This document shows positions 13,806 to 25,704 of a DNA stretch of 64,000 bases, in pieces. A model generated the notes under the pieces. That model searched no databases. It saw nothing but the letters and a program-made list of their open reading frames with translations, and had not been told where the DNA came from. A program made the position numbers and the translations under genes. The DNA comes from Talpa occidentalis. Lineage: Eukaryota; Chordata; Mammalia; Eulipotyphla; Talpidae. The DNA is taken from positions 101,744,083 through 101,808,082 of the forward strand of contig NW_023604861.1 in NCBI RefSeq assembly GCF_014898055.3, given 5' to 3'. Each line of letters opens with the position of its first letter. Within the stretch, counting starts at the first letter, position 1.

Positions 13806-14085
13806 TTTTTTTCTTTTAAAGATTTATTTTGTTTATTTATGCATATTAGAACTTGGGTATAGGTCAGAGGTGCGGGGGGTGAGAGTATTCACCAGAGACA
13901 GAGTGGGGAGCAGAACACGCAGATCTACTGAAATGCACTGCTGAGGGGACCAGTGGGTGAGACAGGAGAGGTGTGCTGCACCATGTGGGTCAGCTCCCTG
14001 GCCAATAACCCAACTCATGCCACAGTGGCTTGTGATAGGTTGATAGTGCTGAGACTTTAACCCCTGCACCACTAGGGAGGCCCCA
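13806..14085 (-). mobile_element. tRNA-derived SINE (older subfamily) inside an L1
   Basis: Reverse-complement copy: it starts TTTTAAAGATTTATTTT and ends CACTAGGGAGGCCC. Target duplication GTTTCTCATTT at 13795-13805 and 14086-14096. It splits an antisense L1. Confidence 0.92.
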
Positions 14086-14288
14086 GTTTCTCATTTCTTA
14101 ATTGGGTTATTTGTCTTTTGCTTGCTGAGAGTTAAGAGTTAGTATTCTGGATACTAGTTGCTAATTTGTAAATATTTTCTCCCATATTGTGGACCGTCTT
14201 CACTTTCTTGATAGTGTTCTTTGAAGCACAAAAGTTTTAAATTTTATGGAGTTCAGTTTATCCATTTTGTTCTTTCTATAAACTAATT

Positions 14289-14555
14289 TTTTAAAGATTT
14301 ATTTATTTATGCATACAAGAACTGGGGTACAGGCCAGAGGTGTGGGGGGTGAGAGGATTCACCAGAGACAGAATGGGGAGTAGAACAGGCAGACTGGCTG
14401 AAATACACTGCTGAGGGGAGCAGCGGGCGAGTCAGGAGAGGTCTGCTGCGCCATATGGGTTGCTCCCTGTGTGGCCGGAAATTTAACTCATGCTGCAGTG
14501 GCTGCAGATTGCTTCATAGGTTGCGTCTTAACTTTTGCGCCACCAGGGAGGCCCC
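14289..14555 (-). mobile_element. tRNA-derived SINE (older subfamily), second copy in the same L1
   Basis: TTTTTTAAAGATTTATTTAT start and CACCAGGGAGGCCCC end. L1 text (TTTGTTCTTTC...) appears on both sides; the exact target duplication is unclear. Confidence 0.88.
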
Positions 14556-14590
14556 ATTTTTGTTCTTTCATTGCTTGTGCTTCTGATGAT

Positions 14591-16320
14591 ATTTTAGTGC
14601 CTCTTAGATCTTTGTGAACCACCTCTCCCCCCTCCACACCCCCCTCCTCTTCCCCTGCTCCCCTGCCAGTTAGCTGACTTGCTCTTGATCTGCTCCAGGC
14701 TAGGACCTTAGAAAGTTTAGGAAATGCCATTATGCAATGAGTATTGATGTAATTACACTCTTTGTCTTTCTCCTCAAAGATGGTAATGATTGCAGTGTCC
14801 AACCCCCTGAGCACAGTTTTCAGAAAACTCAAAGACTTATCAAGGTGCAACATGGTTACATCTCTTCCTGTTTAAACTTTCAAAAACCTGTTCCATTTTC
14901 AAGTCTCTAAAGCATCTTTTGGGAAAGTTCTTCCCATGACACACCTGCAAATAAAGGGCCCTGCGGTCAAACAGGGCCTGCCAAAGGTCTCTAGGAGATT
15001 CACAGTACATGTTAGAATATTGAAGTGTCTAGAAGTTCTGAAATTAATAAAAAAAAAAACTTGAAACCAATGCTTCCCAAATTATTTGAGCAAGAAGCTA
15101 TTACAAACAGGAACTTAACAATTTCTGAATTAGTACACATTTGAATGGTCAGAAGGGACAGGATATCTCAATGACCACACACCATGAAAGTCTACTAACA
15201 CTCACACCAGAGCGCGCTGAGTCCCAGCCCCCTCCCTTTTATGTCCACACCATCTGCAACATGAGGCCTCCAAAGAAGGCAGCAAGGGACAAAAAGAATG
15301 GAGGAGCTTGGGTGGGAGATTTTTAATGGGCTAAACTGAGAAGCTGCTCACACTCTCTTAGCCAGAACCAGATGCAATGTGGTGTCTGTGCTTCGAAGGA
15401 AAAGGTTTAGTGATCCCTGACATGGGACTGGCCACACAGCTTTTAGAAACACTGGTCTGATGCTTGTGTAGTTTCAGAATAGGCACCGTGTTGATTGACA
15501 GCATATGAAGAAGCCCCCAAGAGTGTGTGGTCTTCACTCCTGGCCTCCCTTTCAATGGTGAGACTCCATCTTGCCTCGGAACCTGGCCCTTTTTGTGGAA
15601 CCAGGGAGTGCAATAATTTATATTTTAATTTTGTCATCAGACAAAATTAGACGAGAGGAATCATGTCAAATCAGATTGTACCACTGAAAATCAGGTCCGT
15701 GGGATACTAAGAACATGACTCTGTACATGAACAGACCAGCCTGAATCCTGAAAAATTAAAATAGCCAATGCAGTAACATTGCCAACCTATAGCTTATTAG
15801 TGTCCACACACCTAAAAATGAAGAGGAAAAAAAGTAATGCTAGTGGAAAATACTTATGTTTTCCCAGAAAGAACAGTAGATCATGGTGTGGTTGGTGCAT
15901 CAGGAGACATTATGAGTTCTGTGGCTGAAGGACATAAATAGCCTGATCAGACACGTTAATATTTTACACACAGAAATCAATAACTCCCTACTGAGTGCCT
16001 AGGATTGCTATTATGCTTCATTAAAGTGTATTTAAAGCCTTTCCAACCTCAAGGAGAATGAGAGTCACTGGGTGTGGGGATGAAAAAGAAACTGATGGAT
16101 AGGTAATAAAAAGGATCAGCAGAGGTGTTGTGTGGACCTGGAATGTGAGGGCTTTGGGAAGGTCTCTGGGTGTGGAGTAGGCCTGGAATTACCTGTCCCA
16201 GGCTGGGGCAGCATGTCCCAAACCCAGAGCAGCTGCCAAGATCAGCATAGGCCCTGCCCTTCAAAGATGGCTGCGGAAAGAGCAGACCCAAGGCAGGTCT
16301 GGCTTTGTGCACCCAGATGA
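14591..16320. other. Intergenic stretch without recognised gene
   Basis: Nothing supportable is seen: short frames only, no splice-framed homology, no SINE. Confidence 0.5.
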
Positions 16321-16324
16321 GAGG

Positions 16325-16770
16325 CAAAGCTGGCTTTGGTGCAGTGTGATAACAGGCAAAGAACACCAACTTTGGAGCCAAAGCCTGGCTCTGCCATTCT
16401 GTGACTCTCTGCAAATCACTTATCCGCCCAGCAGGGCCTGCTACCTCTGCTGTGACCAGGATTATGTGAGGCCTGGAAATGGCCCTGCTGAGTCCTGAGG
16501 CAGGGTTGGCCTCCCATTGCCATCTGTCTGCTGGTAGTTCTCTTTCAGCACCCTCCCCCCTTCTGCCTTTGCTCACTGTCCAGGGCTCATGCCCTGAAGT
16601 CAGAGATGATGCTGTTTCTCTTCTGGCTCCACCTGTGAGCAAATGGAATTGCCTCTTACCATTTCTAAGGCTCAGTCTACTTCACTGAAGATGAGAAACA
16701 TTGCATCTCTCCACTTGTGAGGATTAAGCCTGGCAATGCACATAAAGGAATGAGCGTACCGCTGGGCACA
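16325..16770 (+). repeat. MIR elements (two adjacent)
   Basis: AACTTTGGAGCCAAAGCCTG then GCTCTGCCATTCTGTGACT is the MIR core. A second MIR-like 3' part (AAGGCTCAGTCTACTTCACT, TGTGAGGATTAAGCCTGGCA) follows at about 16640-16770. Confidence 0.75.
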
Positions 16771-17037
16771 AGCTAAAACAAGATTCTGTTATTTCATTTC
16801 CTGTGAGTCAGTGGTCTCAAGTTGATAGAAGAGAAGGTTTTGAAGAGGTGGTGATGGGTAACTGAGCATGTTCACTGTGAGAAAGAAGAGAGAAATGAAC
16901 CTTGGGAAACAGACACAGCATGGCACTGGGCCAGGTGGGAAGTATATGTGCTCTACCACAGAGGCAGCTGTGAGTGAGAAGGTGGATCTTCCAGATGCTT
17001 CTCTTTTCTCTAACAAGCACTTCCCAAATAGTCTTTT

Positions 17038-17314
17038 TTTGTGTGTGTGAAAGATTTGTTTATTTATGCATACAAATGCTGTGGTACAGGCCAGAGGTGT
17101 GGGGGGTGAGAGGATTCACAAGAGACAGAGTGGGGAACAGAACAGGCAGATTGACCAAAGTACACTGCTGAGGGGAGGAGCAGGTGAGTCAGGAGAGGTC
17201 TACTGCACCTTGTGGGTTGCTCCCTGGCTGGCCGGGGGATCGAACTTGTGCTGCAGAAGCTGCAGACAGCTTCATAGGTTGCATCTTAACCTCTTGTGCC
17301 ACCAGGGAGACCCT
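17038..17314 (-). mobile_element. tRNA-derived SINE (intermediate type)
   Basis: GATTTGTTTATTTATGCATA start and CACCAGGGAGACCCT end. 13-bp target duplication CAAATAGTCTTTT at 17025-17037 and 17315-17327. Confidence 0.92.
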
Positions 17315-18008
17315 CAAATAGTCTTTTACTCATTGCAGATGATTATGTTTCCTTACCAGAGACTGAGAGGTCTTTTCTGAAGTATCTGTTGGTAGCTCCC
17401 TATCACGAAACTTGTGGGATTTTGTTGGGGGGTTAAAAATTAATATTGTAACCCAAATCTGACAGAACTCCCCAGGCTGACTCTGCTATCATCCTGCACT
17501 TGAGGCTAGGGCTGTAGAGTTGGATATTTTTAAACTTTTTTAGTTAATAGAATTCTACATATTTTGAATTGTAAAAAGTAAAGCAAACTGCAATTTTTTT
17601 TTCTTGTTTATGAACTCATTATTTGCCTCTATTTATTTATTGGGGTAACATTGGTTTACAACAGTGTATTTTTAGGAGTACAGTTCACACCTCCTCAAAT
17701 GTATGTTACCACACCTCACCCACCACCAAAGCACCACAGTTCATTGGACCCCTCCACCCTGTGCCATCTTGACCTTTTCAAAAACCCCAAGCCTGCTGAA
17801 AAATGTAGATCTAAAATATAAGTTGGTTAATTTACCAGCAAAATGGGATTATTTAAGGATAGAGGAATTGCAATTTGGGGCATGCAAGCTGTGGTATGCA
17901 AATCCAGGCAAATCCAGAGAATCAAAGGAGGGTAGCTTACTCTCACTGAGGAAAGAGGGCAGTGGGGAGAGGCTGTTCTAAATGACAGTCCATTAGAGGA
18001 GAGGGAGC

Positions 18009-18040
18009 GTGTGTGTTTGTGTGTGTGTGTGTGTGTGTGT
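18009..18040. repeat. (GT)n microsatellite
   Basis: About 16 GT units with one TT interruption, followed by a G-rich run. Confidence 0.95.
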
Positions 18041-18289
18041 TGGGGGCGGGGAGGGGGGGTTGACAGCTTCTTGTTGACCAGGCTACAGCACTTCTTACTG
18101 GTGGAGTTGCTATTGGGCTGGCTAAATCTTCCTTTGGGACAGTGGAGTAGACTTCCTCCTGTGGAATTTGCTGGGTGTTTTCCCATCTGGGGACGGGGTA
18201 GAATGTGTACATGACTGATGGCCCCAAAGAACTTCATGGAAGCAAGTGGAAGCTTCACATGTGACTGGTTTAGAAGAACCGAGACCCTG

Positions 18290-18412
18290 TTACAGAAAGC
18301 GTATCCTAAAAGAGAAGAATTCCATACTGAAAGTCATTGAATTATATACTTGAAATGGATAAAATATATGGCATGTGAATTACATCACAATAAAATTGTT
18401 ATAAAAAAAGAA
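18290..18412 (+). mobile_element. L1 3' end fragment
   Basis: ATTATATACTTGAAATGGAT through CAATAAAATTGTTATAAAAA is a typical L1 3' terminus with a short A tail. Confidence 0.65.
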
Positions 18413-19099
18413 TTTCAAACCAAGTTAGGTTAATAAAAAGAGCAGAGTCTTCAAAAACCCAGACATAGGCTTAGATTTCAAAAAGCTTGTGTATTTATTA
18501 TTTTAAATAGGAGATAAAAATATGGGAAAAAATTGAATAGTACAATGAGAATACTGAAAAATTCTCAGAGTTTGCTTTATTTTTTACAATTCAAAATGTC
18601 TGCTTTTCTGTCCAGGTGCAGTGGGATTTTGTGCACCTGTGTTGTTTAATGAGGGACCCTGGATATATGTACAAACTCATAGATTTTGGCTTTTTAGAAT
18701 AGGAAAGGTGGAGTAGGGAGGGAGAGAAATTTGAGAAAAGAAATACATACAGGGAATTACAATTGTATTTATATTTTTGATTTCTTAGCCAGGGTAACAG
18801 GCAGACAGGGCTTATTATGGCAATGTGTACTCTTTGTATGCCTTAAGGTGTCTTTTTTTAGGGAAAAGTGATTAGAAGTAGCTAAAATTCATTAAAAAAA
18901 TAATTTCACATACCATAGATTTTATTTCATTAGATTTGGATTACTGTTTATATTGGAAGTATAATTGTTAATTATAGCTCATATTCTGCTTTTGCTTCAT
19001 TTTAATATAAGAGAATTTTAAAAGAAAGTGAAATAATGGCATTAGCTAAGAGCCTGGGTTTTAAGGCCTGAACAGTTTGTAATGCCACCTAGTGGTAAT

Positions 19100-19480
19100 G
19101 ACATATACAGTCGCTGGGAATAGTCAGACAGCCTTGGAAACACCCCAGGTACTTAAAAAATTACTGATATCTGCCCCAGAGATTCCCACTTAATTATTCT
19201 CGGGTATATCTGTGTCATCAGGACCTTTAAAAAAGTCCTTCGGGTGATTCTAATGTATAACCAAGACTAAGAACCATCATCCTAAAATGAATGAGAGAAA
19301 CGTTTAACTCCTAAAGTGCTATAGTGCAAATGATTTATTCATTCTTTCATTCACTCAGAAAATATTTATTGGGCATCTATTATAGTCCAGGCATTCTTCC
19401 AGGTACTAAGAAAGTAAGATAATTAAGACACTCAAGCCTCCTGGTCTCCTGGGCCTTATAGTCTATTGAGAGGATGAAGG
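19100..19480. repeat. hAT-type relic followed by an L2-like fragment
   Basis: GGGTGATTCTAATGTATAAC then CAAGACTAAGAACCATC (about 19100-19290) resembles the end of an old hAT DNA transposon. TTCATTCACTCAGAAAATAT and ATTGGGCATCTATTATAGTC (19330-19480) is an L2-like end. Both are decayed. Confidence 0.5.
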
Positions 19481-19756
19481 AAAATCAGTAAATAAAAAAA
19501 AAATAGTAACAATAACACACTCTAGCAGTGAAGACTACTGTCCAGAGAATTAAGAGGGTGATGCTGTGGATACTGGTGAGGTGGCTACTTTCCACAGGGC
19601 CAGAGAAATCTCTGGGAAGTAAGGGTGAGAAGACCAAAAGGAGCCATTCTTCTAAGGGAGGGAAGAGTAAGTGCAAAGGGCCACAGGAATAAGTAATGCT
19701 ACCTAATCCAAGTTATGGAAAGGAGTTGGGACTTTTCTCACCAAAGAGCTTGTGAA

Positions 19757-20046
19757 TTTTTTTTTCTGTTTTTTGTTTTTTAAGATTTATTTATTTCTGT
19801 ATACAAGAGCTGCAGTATAGGCCAGAGATGCAGGAGGAGGTAAGAGGATTCACCAGAGACAGAGTAGGGAACAGAACAGGCAGACTAACTGAAATACACT
19901 GCTGAGGGGAGCAGCAGGAGAGACAGGATAGGTCTGCCTCGCCATGAGGGTTTCTCCCTGGCCGGTCGGGGATCGAACTCATGCTGCAGAGGCTGCGGAC
20001 AGCTTCATAGTGCTGTGCTTAATCACTTGCACCACCAGGGAGGCTC
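19757..20046 (-). mobile_element. tRNA-derived SINE
   Basis: TAAGATTTATTTATTTCTGT start after a T run, CACCAGGGAGGCTC end. Target duplication GAGC(T/C)TGTGAA at 19746-19756 and 20047-20057. Confidence 0.9.
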
Positions 20047-20672
20047 GAGCCTGTGAACTCTTAAGAATGGTAGTAAATGATCTGCCAAACCTAAAATATT
20101 AGGCACATACTTTCATATATCTCAAAATGGAGGCATTTTATTAGATTGCTCTAAAGTGTATCATATTCTAGGTAGTTAACTAGATAGATGTTACTTGTTT
20201 ATTAAAGTTGAGTTCCGTCTTTACTAAATTTTAAGATAAAAGAAGCATGACAGTCCAGAGATCTCCAAGACCATTTTCAGTTTCAGTCATTTGCAAAGAC
20301 AACTAGAACTCACAGAAGCTGCTGAGGGCCTTTGCACTTACTCTTCCCTTCCGCAGAAGAATGGCTCCTTTGGGTCTTCTCACCCTTACTTCCCAGTTAT
20401 GGACACTGATTAACATCAGCAAAGGGAAGAGGCACATGGGGTTGAGTACAGGACACAGCAGGGGGAAGCTTCAGGCTGTCCTCTCACAGGCCACACGCTT
20501 CTCCAGCAACTGTGTGGCAACACACACAGTATTGCCAACCAGGCGCCACATATTTATTAGTGATAAATCAAAAAGGCAGTATATTATCTAGATAAGGTAG
20601 GAGGTACTAAGTAACAGAAGAAACCATGAAAACAGCCGAAAGTGGTTGTTTTTGGGAAGAGGAACGCCTGTG

Positions 20673-20717
20673 GAGGAGCAGGCCAGAGGACGAGCAGGCC
20701 AGAGGACGAGCAGACCA
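20673..20717 (+). repeat. 16-bp minisatellite-like repeat, about 2.8 copies
   Basis: Unit GAGGACGAGCAGGCCA at 20686-20701 and 20702-20717 (one substitution), preceded by a shortened copy at 20673-20685. The surrounding 20,060-21,360 shows no gene. Confidence 0.9.
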
Positions 20718-21368
20718 GGGGACTCTGCTTCTCCATGATTAGCCTGTTAGAACTACATGATCACATGTGCAATGGTCCTCTTAATAAAATAGAATTTAAA
20801 AAATGTTTCAACAAATCAAAAACTTAATAAACTTAATAATAAAAAAACTTAATGGAAACTTAAGGTTTTTAAAAAATGCTAAAGAATGGTACCAAAAACT
20901 TTCATATGTTTTTTAAAATTTAAGAAATGGAAGAGATACGAAGAAAATGTTCTGGGAAGGGAAAATGACACATGAAAACAAAGAGAATTTATTTACATAA
21001 TATAAAATGTCCAGTTATTTTAACTTGAGCATTGTTTTTTAAATGTTTTTATGGACTTGAAAACTTTATTGGTTTTCTTAGGCTCATTTGTAACATCAAT
21101 TTCTTCATTTTTTACAAAATGCTGTGGATTTTAACCAGTATACCTCGGAGCCTGTGGGATTATGGAGGTACCTCCACCTGAAAGTTTGTTCCAGGAGAAG
21201 TAATGTAAGGTTCTGGGTGCCCCGACTTCAACCCTACTAGCTCTCTGGCTATACAGATGGTACTCTCCACAGGAATTCTTATGAGAGGGGGCCCTCTGCT
21301 GCTAAAAGAAAGTCTGAAACACATTGAGAGACCCAATCCTGCAATGACCTTGTGTTTGAGGAAGGGTT

Positions 21369-21388
21369 CTCTCTCTCTCTCTCTCTCT
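21369..21388. repeat. (CT)10 microsatellite next to a SINE
   Basis: A short CT run directly abutting the T-rich end of the antisense SINE at 21389. Confidence 0.9.
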
Positions 21389-21662
21389 TTTTTAAAGATT
21401 TATTTATTCATGCATACAAGAGCTGGGGTACAGGCTAGAGGTGCGGGGCGGGGGGGGGGGGTTAGTGGGGAGGGGGTGAGAGGATTCACCAGAGACAAGA
21501 GTGGGGAACGGAACAGGCAGACTGACTGAAATACACTGCTGAGGGGAGCAGCGGGTGAGTCAGGAGAGATCTGCTGTGCCATGTGGGTTGTTCCCTGTAC
21601 TGAAGAGGTTTCGGATTGCTTCATAGTGCGGTGCTTAACCCATTGCACCACCAGGGAGGCCC
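21389..21662 (-). mobile_element. tRNA-derived SINE with expanded G tract
   Basis: TTTTTTAAAGATTTATTTAT start right after a (CT)n run, CACCAGGGAGGCCC end. An unusual run of mostly G around 21445-21475 interrupts the body. Flanks CCTTGTGTTTG / CCTTGTACTTTG suggest an imperfect target duplication. Confidence 0.88.
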
Positions 21663-21884
21663 TTGTACTTTGATTTTAGAATTAATGCTGTTGCATACTC
21701 AACTACAACATAGTGTAAATACTACTTTCATATTATCTGGAAACCAAAAAATTCATGTCTCTATTTTAGTACTGACCTTACTATAGAACCCACAATTTCA
21801 AGGAGTGTCTCAGTTTATATGGCCCACAAAACCTAAATATTAACTATATGACTCTTTACAGAAAAAGGTTGCTAAACTCTGGTC

Positions 21885-22440
21885 AAAGGCAGCAGTTTTC
21901 AAACACCTACTAATCCCTATGGAAACTTGGGGTATATGAGACCCTTTCAGGAGGTGAGGTCAATATTACTTTTATAATAGAAAGGAGACATTATTTGCCT
22001 TTTTTGTGTGCTGACATTTGCACTGCTGTGCAATAACAATGCTGGGTAAAACTGCTGGTACTTTAGCATGAAACAAGGCAGCAGAATCTGATTGTTTTTC
22101 CAGCAATCATATTCTTCACATGATGCACTCCTGCTAATGAAGAACACTAAAGGCCAGTTTCACTTAACAATGTCCTTATGAAACTGTAAACATGATTAAC
22201 TTTATTAAATCTCATTCCTTGAGCACATGCCTTTTTACTATCTTATCTGCCAAAATGGGGAGCACACACAAAGTTCTCCTGCTGCCTCCATAGCTGTCTC
22301 AAAGAAAAGCCGTCTGTGATTGTAAGTTGAACCTGCCACCTTTTTTTTTGCATGGAACACCATTTTCATTTGAAATCGTGATTAGCAGATAAACTACCGC
22401 TATTAACATTCTGGTACTTGGCAAACATTTTCTTGAAAAT
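21885..22440 (+). repeat. Possible old hAT DNA-transposon fragment
   Basis: GCAGTTTTCAAACACCTACT, CTTGGGGTATATGAGACCCT and CTTTTATAATAGAAAGGAGA resemble a mammalian hAT-type element end. No transposase reading frame remains. Confidence 0.4.
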
Positions 22441-22608
22441 TAATAAAATGAATCTGTCTCTTAAGGAAAACTGTTAGAATTCGTTGCCAATGATAAAATA
22501 TGAGCATTCTTGTGAAAATTAGAATTTTGGAAAACTTGTGTCTATCTACCACTGTGAGCTATACAGCTTCTCAATACTTAGAATACTTTTCTGCCTTTCC
22601 AACCCACC

Positions 22609-23012
22609 ATCTGCAGTGGAACCATCACCAAAATGCAGATTTTTGTGAAAACCCTTATGGAGAAGACTATCACTCTCAAGGTTGAACCCTTAGATATAGC
22701 AGACAATGTAATAATCAAGATCCAAGATTGGAAAGGCAATCCTCCAGATCAGCTAAGACTCACCTTTGCTGGCAAGCCACTGGGAGATGGATACAGGTTG
22801 TCTGACTACACCATTTAAAAGGAGTCTATTTCATCTTGAGACTCTATGGTGGAAGTTTTACACCATTCCTAAGAAGAACAAGCACAAGAGAAAGAAGGTT
22901 AAGCTGGCTTTCCTGATATATTATAAGGTAGATGAGAATATTAAAATCAGTTTTCTTCATCAGGAGTGCCCATCAGAAGAATGTAGTGCTTAAGTTGTTA
23001 TGGTCAGCCATT
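22609..23012 (+). pseudogene. RPS27A: Processed pseudogene of RPS27A (ubiquitin-ribosomal protein eS31 fusion), truncated by a SINE
   Basis: Intronless copy. The ATG at 22633 starts MQIFVKTL followed by a degenerate ubiquitin ([29 protein letters not shown]). The ORF stops at TAA 22816-22818, where functional ubiquitin has Gln. Frameshifts follow. The S27A part is still readable in another frame ([27 protein letters not shown]). Homology fades at GTTATGGTCAGCCATTTT, where an antisense SINE begins; the remaining roughly 25 codons and any poly-A tail are not recognisable after it. A short piece of 5' UTR-like sequence (ACCATC..CCAAAATG) precedes the ATG. It is a dead LINE-mediated retrocopy. 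Confidence 0.93.
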
Positions 23013-23288
23013 TTATTTTATTTATTTATTTAAATATTTATTTATTTGTATAAGAACGGGGTATAGGTCAGATTCGCGGGAGGGTGAGAGGACTCATCAG
23101 AGACAGAGTGGGGAACAGAACAGGCAGATTGACCAAAATACACTGCTGACGGGAGCAGCGGGCGAGACAGAAGTCTGCCTTACTATGCGGGTTTCTCCCT
23201 GGCCGGCCCGGGGATCGAACTCATGCTGCAGAGGATGCAGATTGCTTCATAGTGCAGTGCTTAACCCCTTATGCTACCAGGGAGGCCC
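23013..23288 (-). mobile_element. tRNA-derived SINE inserted in the RPS27A retrocopy
   Basis: ATTTATTTATTTAAATATTT start and TACCAGGGAGGCCCT end. Its insertion marks the loss of the 3' end of the RPS27A pseudogene. No clean target duplication is visible, so a deletion may have accompanied insertion. Confidence 0.9.
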
Positions 23289-23531
23289 TCAACTGTGACT
23301 TTTAGGACACAAATCAGGTTTTATTATACTTCTTTCCCAGTAAATGGAGATGGTTCATCAAAATCTTTTTTCACTACTCATCATGCTACACATGCTAAAG
23401 GACTTGTATGGTAGCTCTTTTGAAATTATCTCTTGTCATGCTGATACCTTCCAACACAATTAAATGAAGACAAAGACATTTAAAGAGTACAAAATGATTT
23501 TCAAAGGGGGAATGAGAACAATGACCATTTA

Positions 23532-23807
23532 GGGCCACCCTGGTGGCGCAAGGGGTTAAGCACAGCACTATGAAGCTATCCACAGACTCTGCAGCATGAG
23601 TTCAATCCCTGGCCAGCCTGGGAGCAACCCAATGGCGCAGCAGACCTCTCCTGCTCTCCTGTCTTGCCTGCTGCTCCCCTCAGCAGTGTATTTCAGTAGA
23701 TCTGCCTGTTCTGCTCCCCACTCTGTCTCTGGTGAATCCTCTCACCCCCATACCTCTGGCCTGTACCCCAGTTATTGTAAGCATAAATAAATAAATCTTT
23801 ATAAAAA
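23532..23807 (+). mobile_element. tRNA-derived SINE (older subfamily)
   Basis: GGGCCACCCTGGTGGCGCAA head, AATAAATAAATCTTTATAAA tail, 12-bp target duplication AAT(G/A)ACCATTTA at 23520-23531 and 23808-23819. Confidence 0.92.
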
Positions 23808-24189
23808 AATAACCATTTAATTCTTCATTTGTTTACTCCCATAACTCACAATTTTCAATTTATAGCTGTTTTCAATTCTGTTATCCTGGTTAGTGGAGAA
23901 ACTAGATGGCACTCCCAGCTCTCCTCAGCAGGATCATTCATTGCTGAATAAATTAACAATGAAAAGGATATTAAAAATACCTACATTCATAGGTTTGCAT
24001 AGGTCTTTTTCATTTGGAAAGATTTAGAAATGCCAGAAATGAATTTCATGTCAAATGTGTTTTGTTGAAATAATCTAAAGAATAAAATATTATTTTGAAG
24101 GAGGTGAACAGGAAAGTCAATTTTATGCTTAAAAATTCACAAAGATAAACTCTTTAAAAATCTTTTTCAAAGTAGGTCAGTCGAGGCAG

Positions 24190-24665
24190 GGGGAACCCAA
24201 TTGTTGTGCCAGCATGCACAGGGCAGGTTTTATTCGGGCACATGGAAAAGGAGTCCTGGAACTTCCCTAAGAGGCTTTAATGCTCTCTCAAGGAACCAGG
24301 TACACAGGCACACCAGGCAGGGAGGCTGGCAAGCAAGGAGGCAGGCAGCAGCTGGAGGTGGGGGTAGGCAGGCAACTGAGCCTCCCAGCCCCACCGTGAA
24401 TCTTTACTCGTTCTCTGGGCTCTCTCTGGTGTTTTCTTGTGGTCTCACCTCTTCTGTAGTCACTTGTCCTCTCATGGCCATCCTCCTCCTCTGAGAGATG
24501 CTGTTCTTACAGCCCTTTCTCTAGGCTCAGGTGTACACACGCATGCCCACTCCATACTCCAGGTGTCCACAATCAGGCACGCGTGCCCCGCGGCCACACT
24601 CCCAAGTGCCTTCTGTGTCAACATAATCAAGGTCACAGGTGATAGCCACATAGGCCAGTGATGCA
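24190..24665 (-). repeat. GC-rich LTR-like block, unassigned
   Basis: About 475 bases of distinctly higher GC, including a CACGCGTGCCCCGCGGCC patch and GGCAGGCAG-type runs. On the minus strand an AATAAAACCTGCCC lies near the left end, as in the R region of an LTR. No open frame, no paired copy, no clear target duplication. It could equally be unique sequence. Confidence 0.3.
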
Positions 24666-25704
24666 AAAAACCTGATTAATTCACTTACCCTACACCAATA
24701 TAGAACCACTTCTTAGTCACTAGACTTTTTTCTATTTGAAGAGGAAACTGAGTCTAAGAAGGATCCACAACTTGCCTAATTTTACAAAGCAGCACATACA
24801 CTCAACTCTTCCTCATGTAGCCTCAAGGGCAGGGACTGGGTCTTCTTCAGCTTGTACCCCAGCTAATGAAACAAGGCTGGAAAGTGGGGCTCAGCAAGTA
24901 TAAGCTGTACTCAAGTTTCATTCTGATTCTCATGTTAAGCTTCCTGGCTTACTACTGATAAGATAGGTCAAGTCTGAGTTTGAATGAGTCAAGCTTCAAT
25001 GCCCTGAATCAAGAAAAAAATCCCAAATGATTGATGGTGACATGCAGAATATAGAAGAATCTGGAGGAGAATCAGGGAAAAGGAAAGAATTTTCTGATGC
25101 TGACATAGTCACAGGGGGCAACTATTCATCTGATTGGCAGGAAACCAAATGTTTCCACTAAAGTTGCCTCCCCTTTTTTGCCTCCATATTTCTGAAAGAA
25201 CCACTTGGGAGGGATAAGAAACAAACCAACTGCAAGAGCTTTTAGACAGCACTACAGGGAAATTCTCAGACTGTTTCTCCTTGTATTTCAATGTTCCACA
25301 TGGAAAGTGGATCGAAGCTGCTGTCAACAACCTGGAAAAGAGCAGACCAAAGTCTCAAGAGGCAAAAAAAGGAGAGGAACATCTGGCATCCTTTTCAGTT
25401 TAGGAAATGAACACATAAGCAGATGTCTGCATAAGAAAGAAAAAATATAATAACATACACTGGATGCTTTCCATCTTTTTTAACATTAAAAAAATGAGGA
25501 ATAATATAACTAAACATTAGTTCCATCTTTCAATACATTTTTCCATCTTAAAAATAATACATGTTTATTTGGAAGTCACATGAATGCAAAAAGAAAAAAG
25601 GTATCCATCTAAAGACAACCACTTGCTACAATTTTACACATATATGTGTGTATTATGTATTATTTCTTTTTTTCTATTTATCATTATAGGAATATTGCTA
25701 TATT

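Larger units (their letters stand above)
12985..14590 (-). mobile_element. Antisense L1 (3' UTR into ORF2) split by two SINEs
   Basis: Reverse L1 text: ATTGAGATATAATTCACATA, GGCAACCATTAATCTATTTT, TGCCTTTTCTGGACATTTCA, TTGTATGGATAAACCACATT, GTGTTCTTTGAAGCACAAAA. SINEs at 13806-14085 and 14289-14555 interrupt it. Confidence 0.85.

Noticed and set aside
16049..16642. 197-residue antisense frame
   Set aside because: It overlaps MIR sequence, has no recognisable domain and no splice context; likely chance.
24201..24709. A gene in the GC-rich block at 24.2-24.7 kb
   Set aside because: Frames are short, Pro/Ser-rich and overlap on both strands; no homology recognised and no promoter or splice support.
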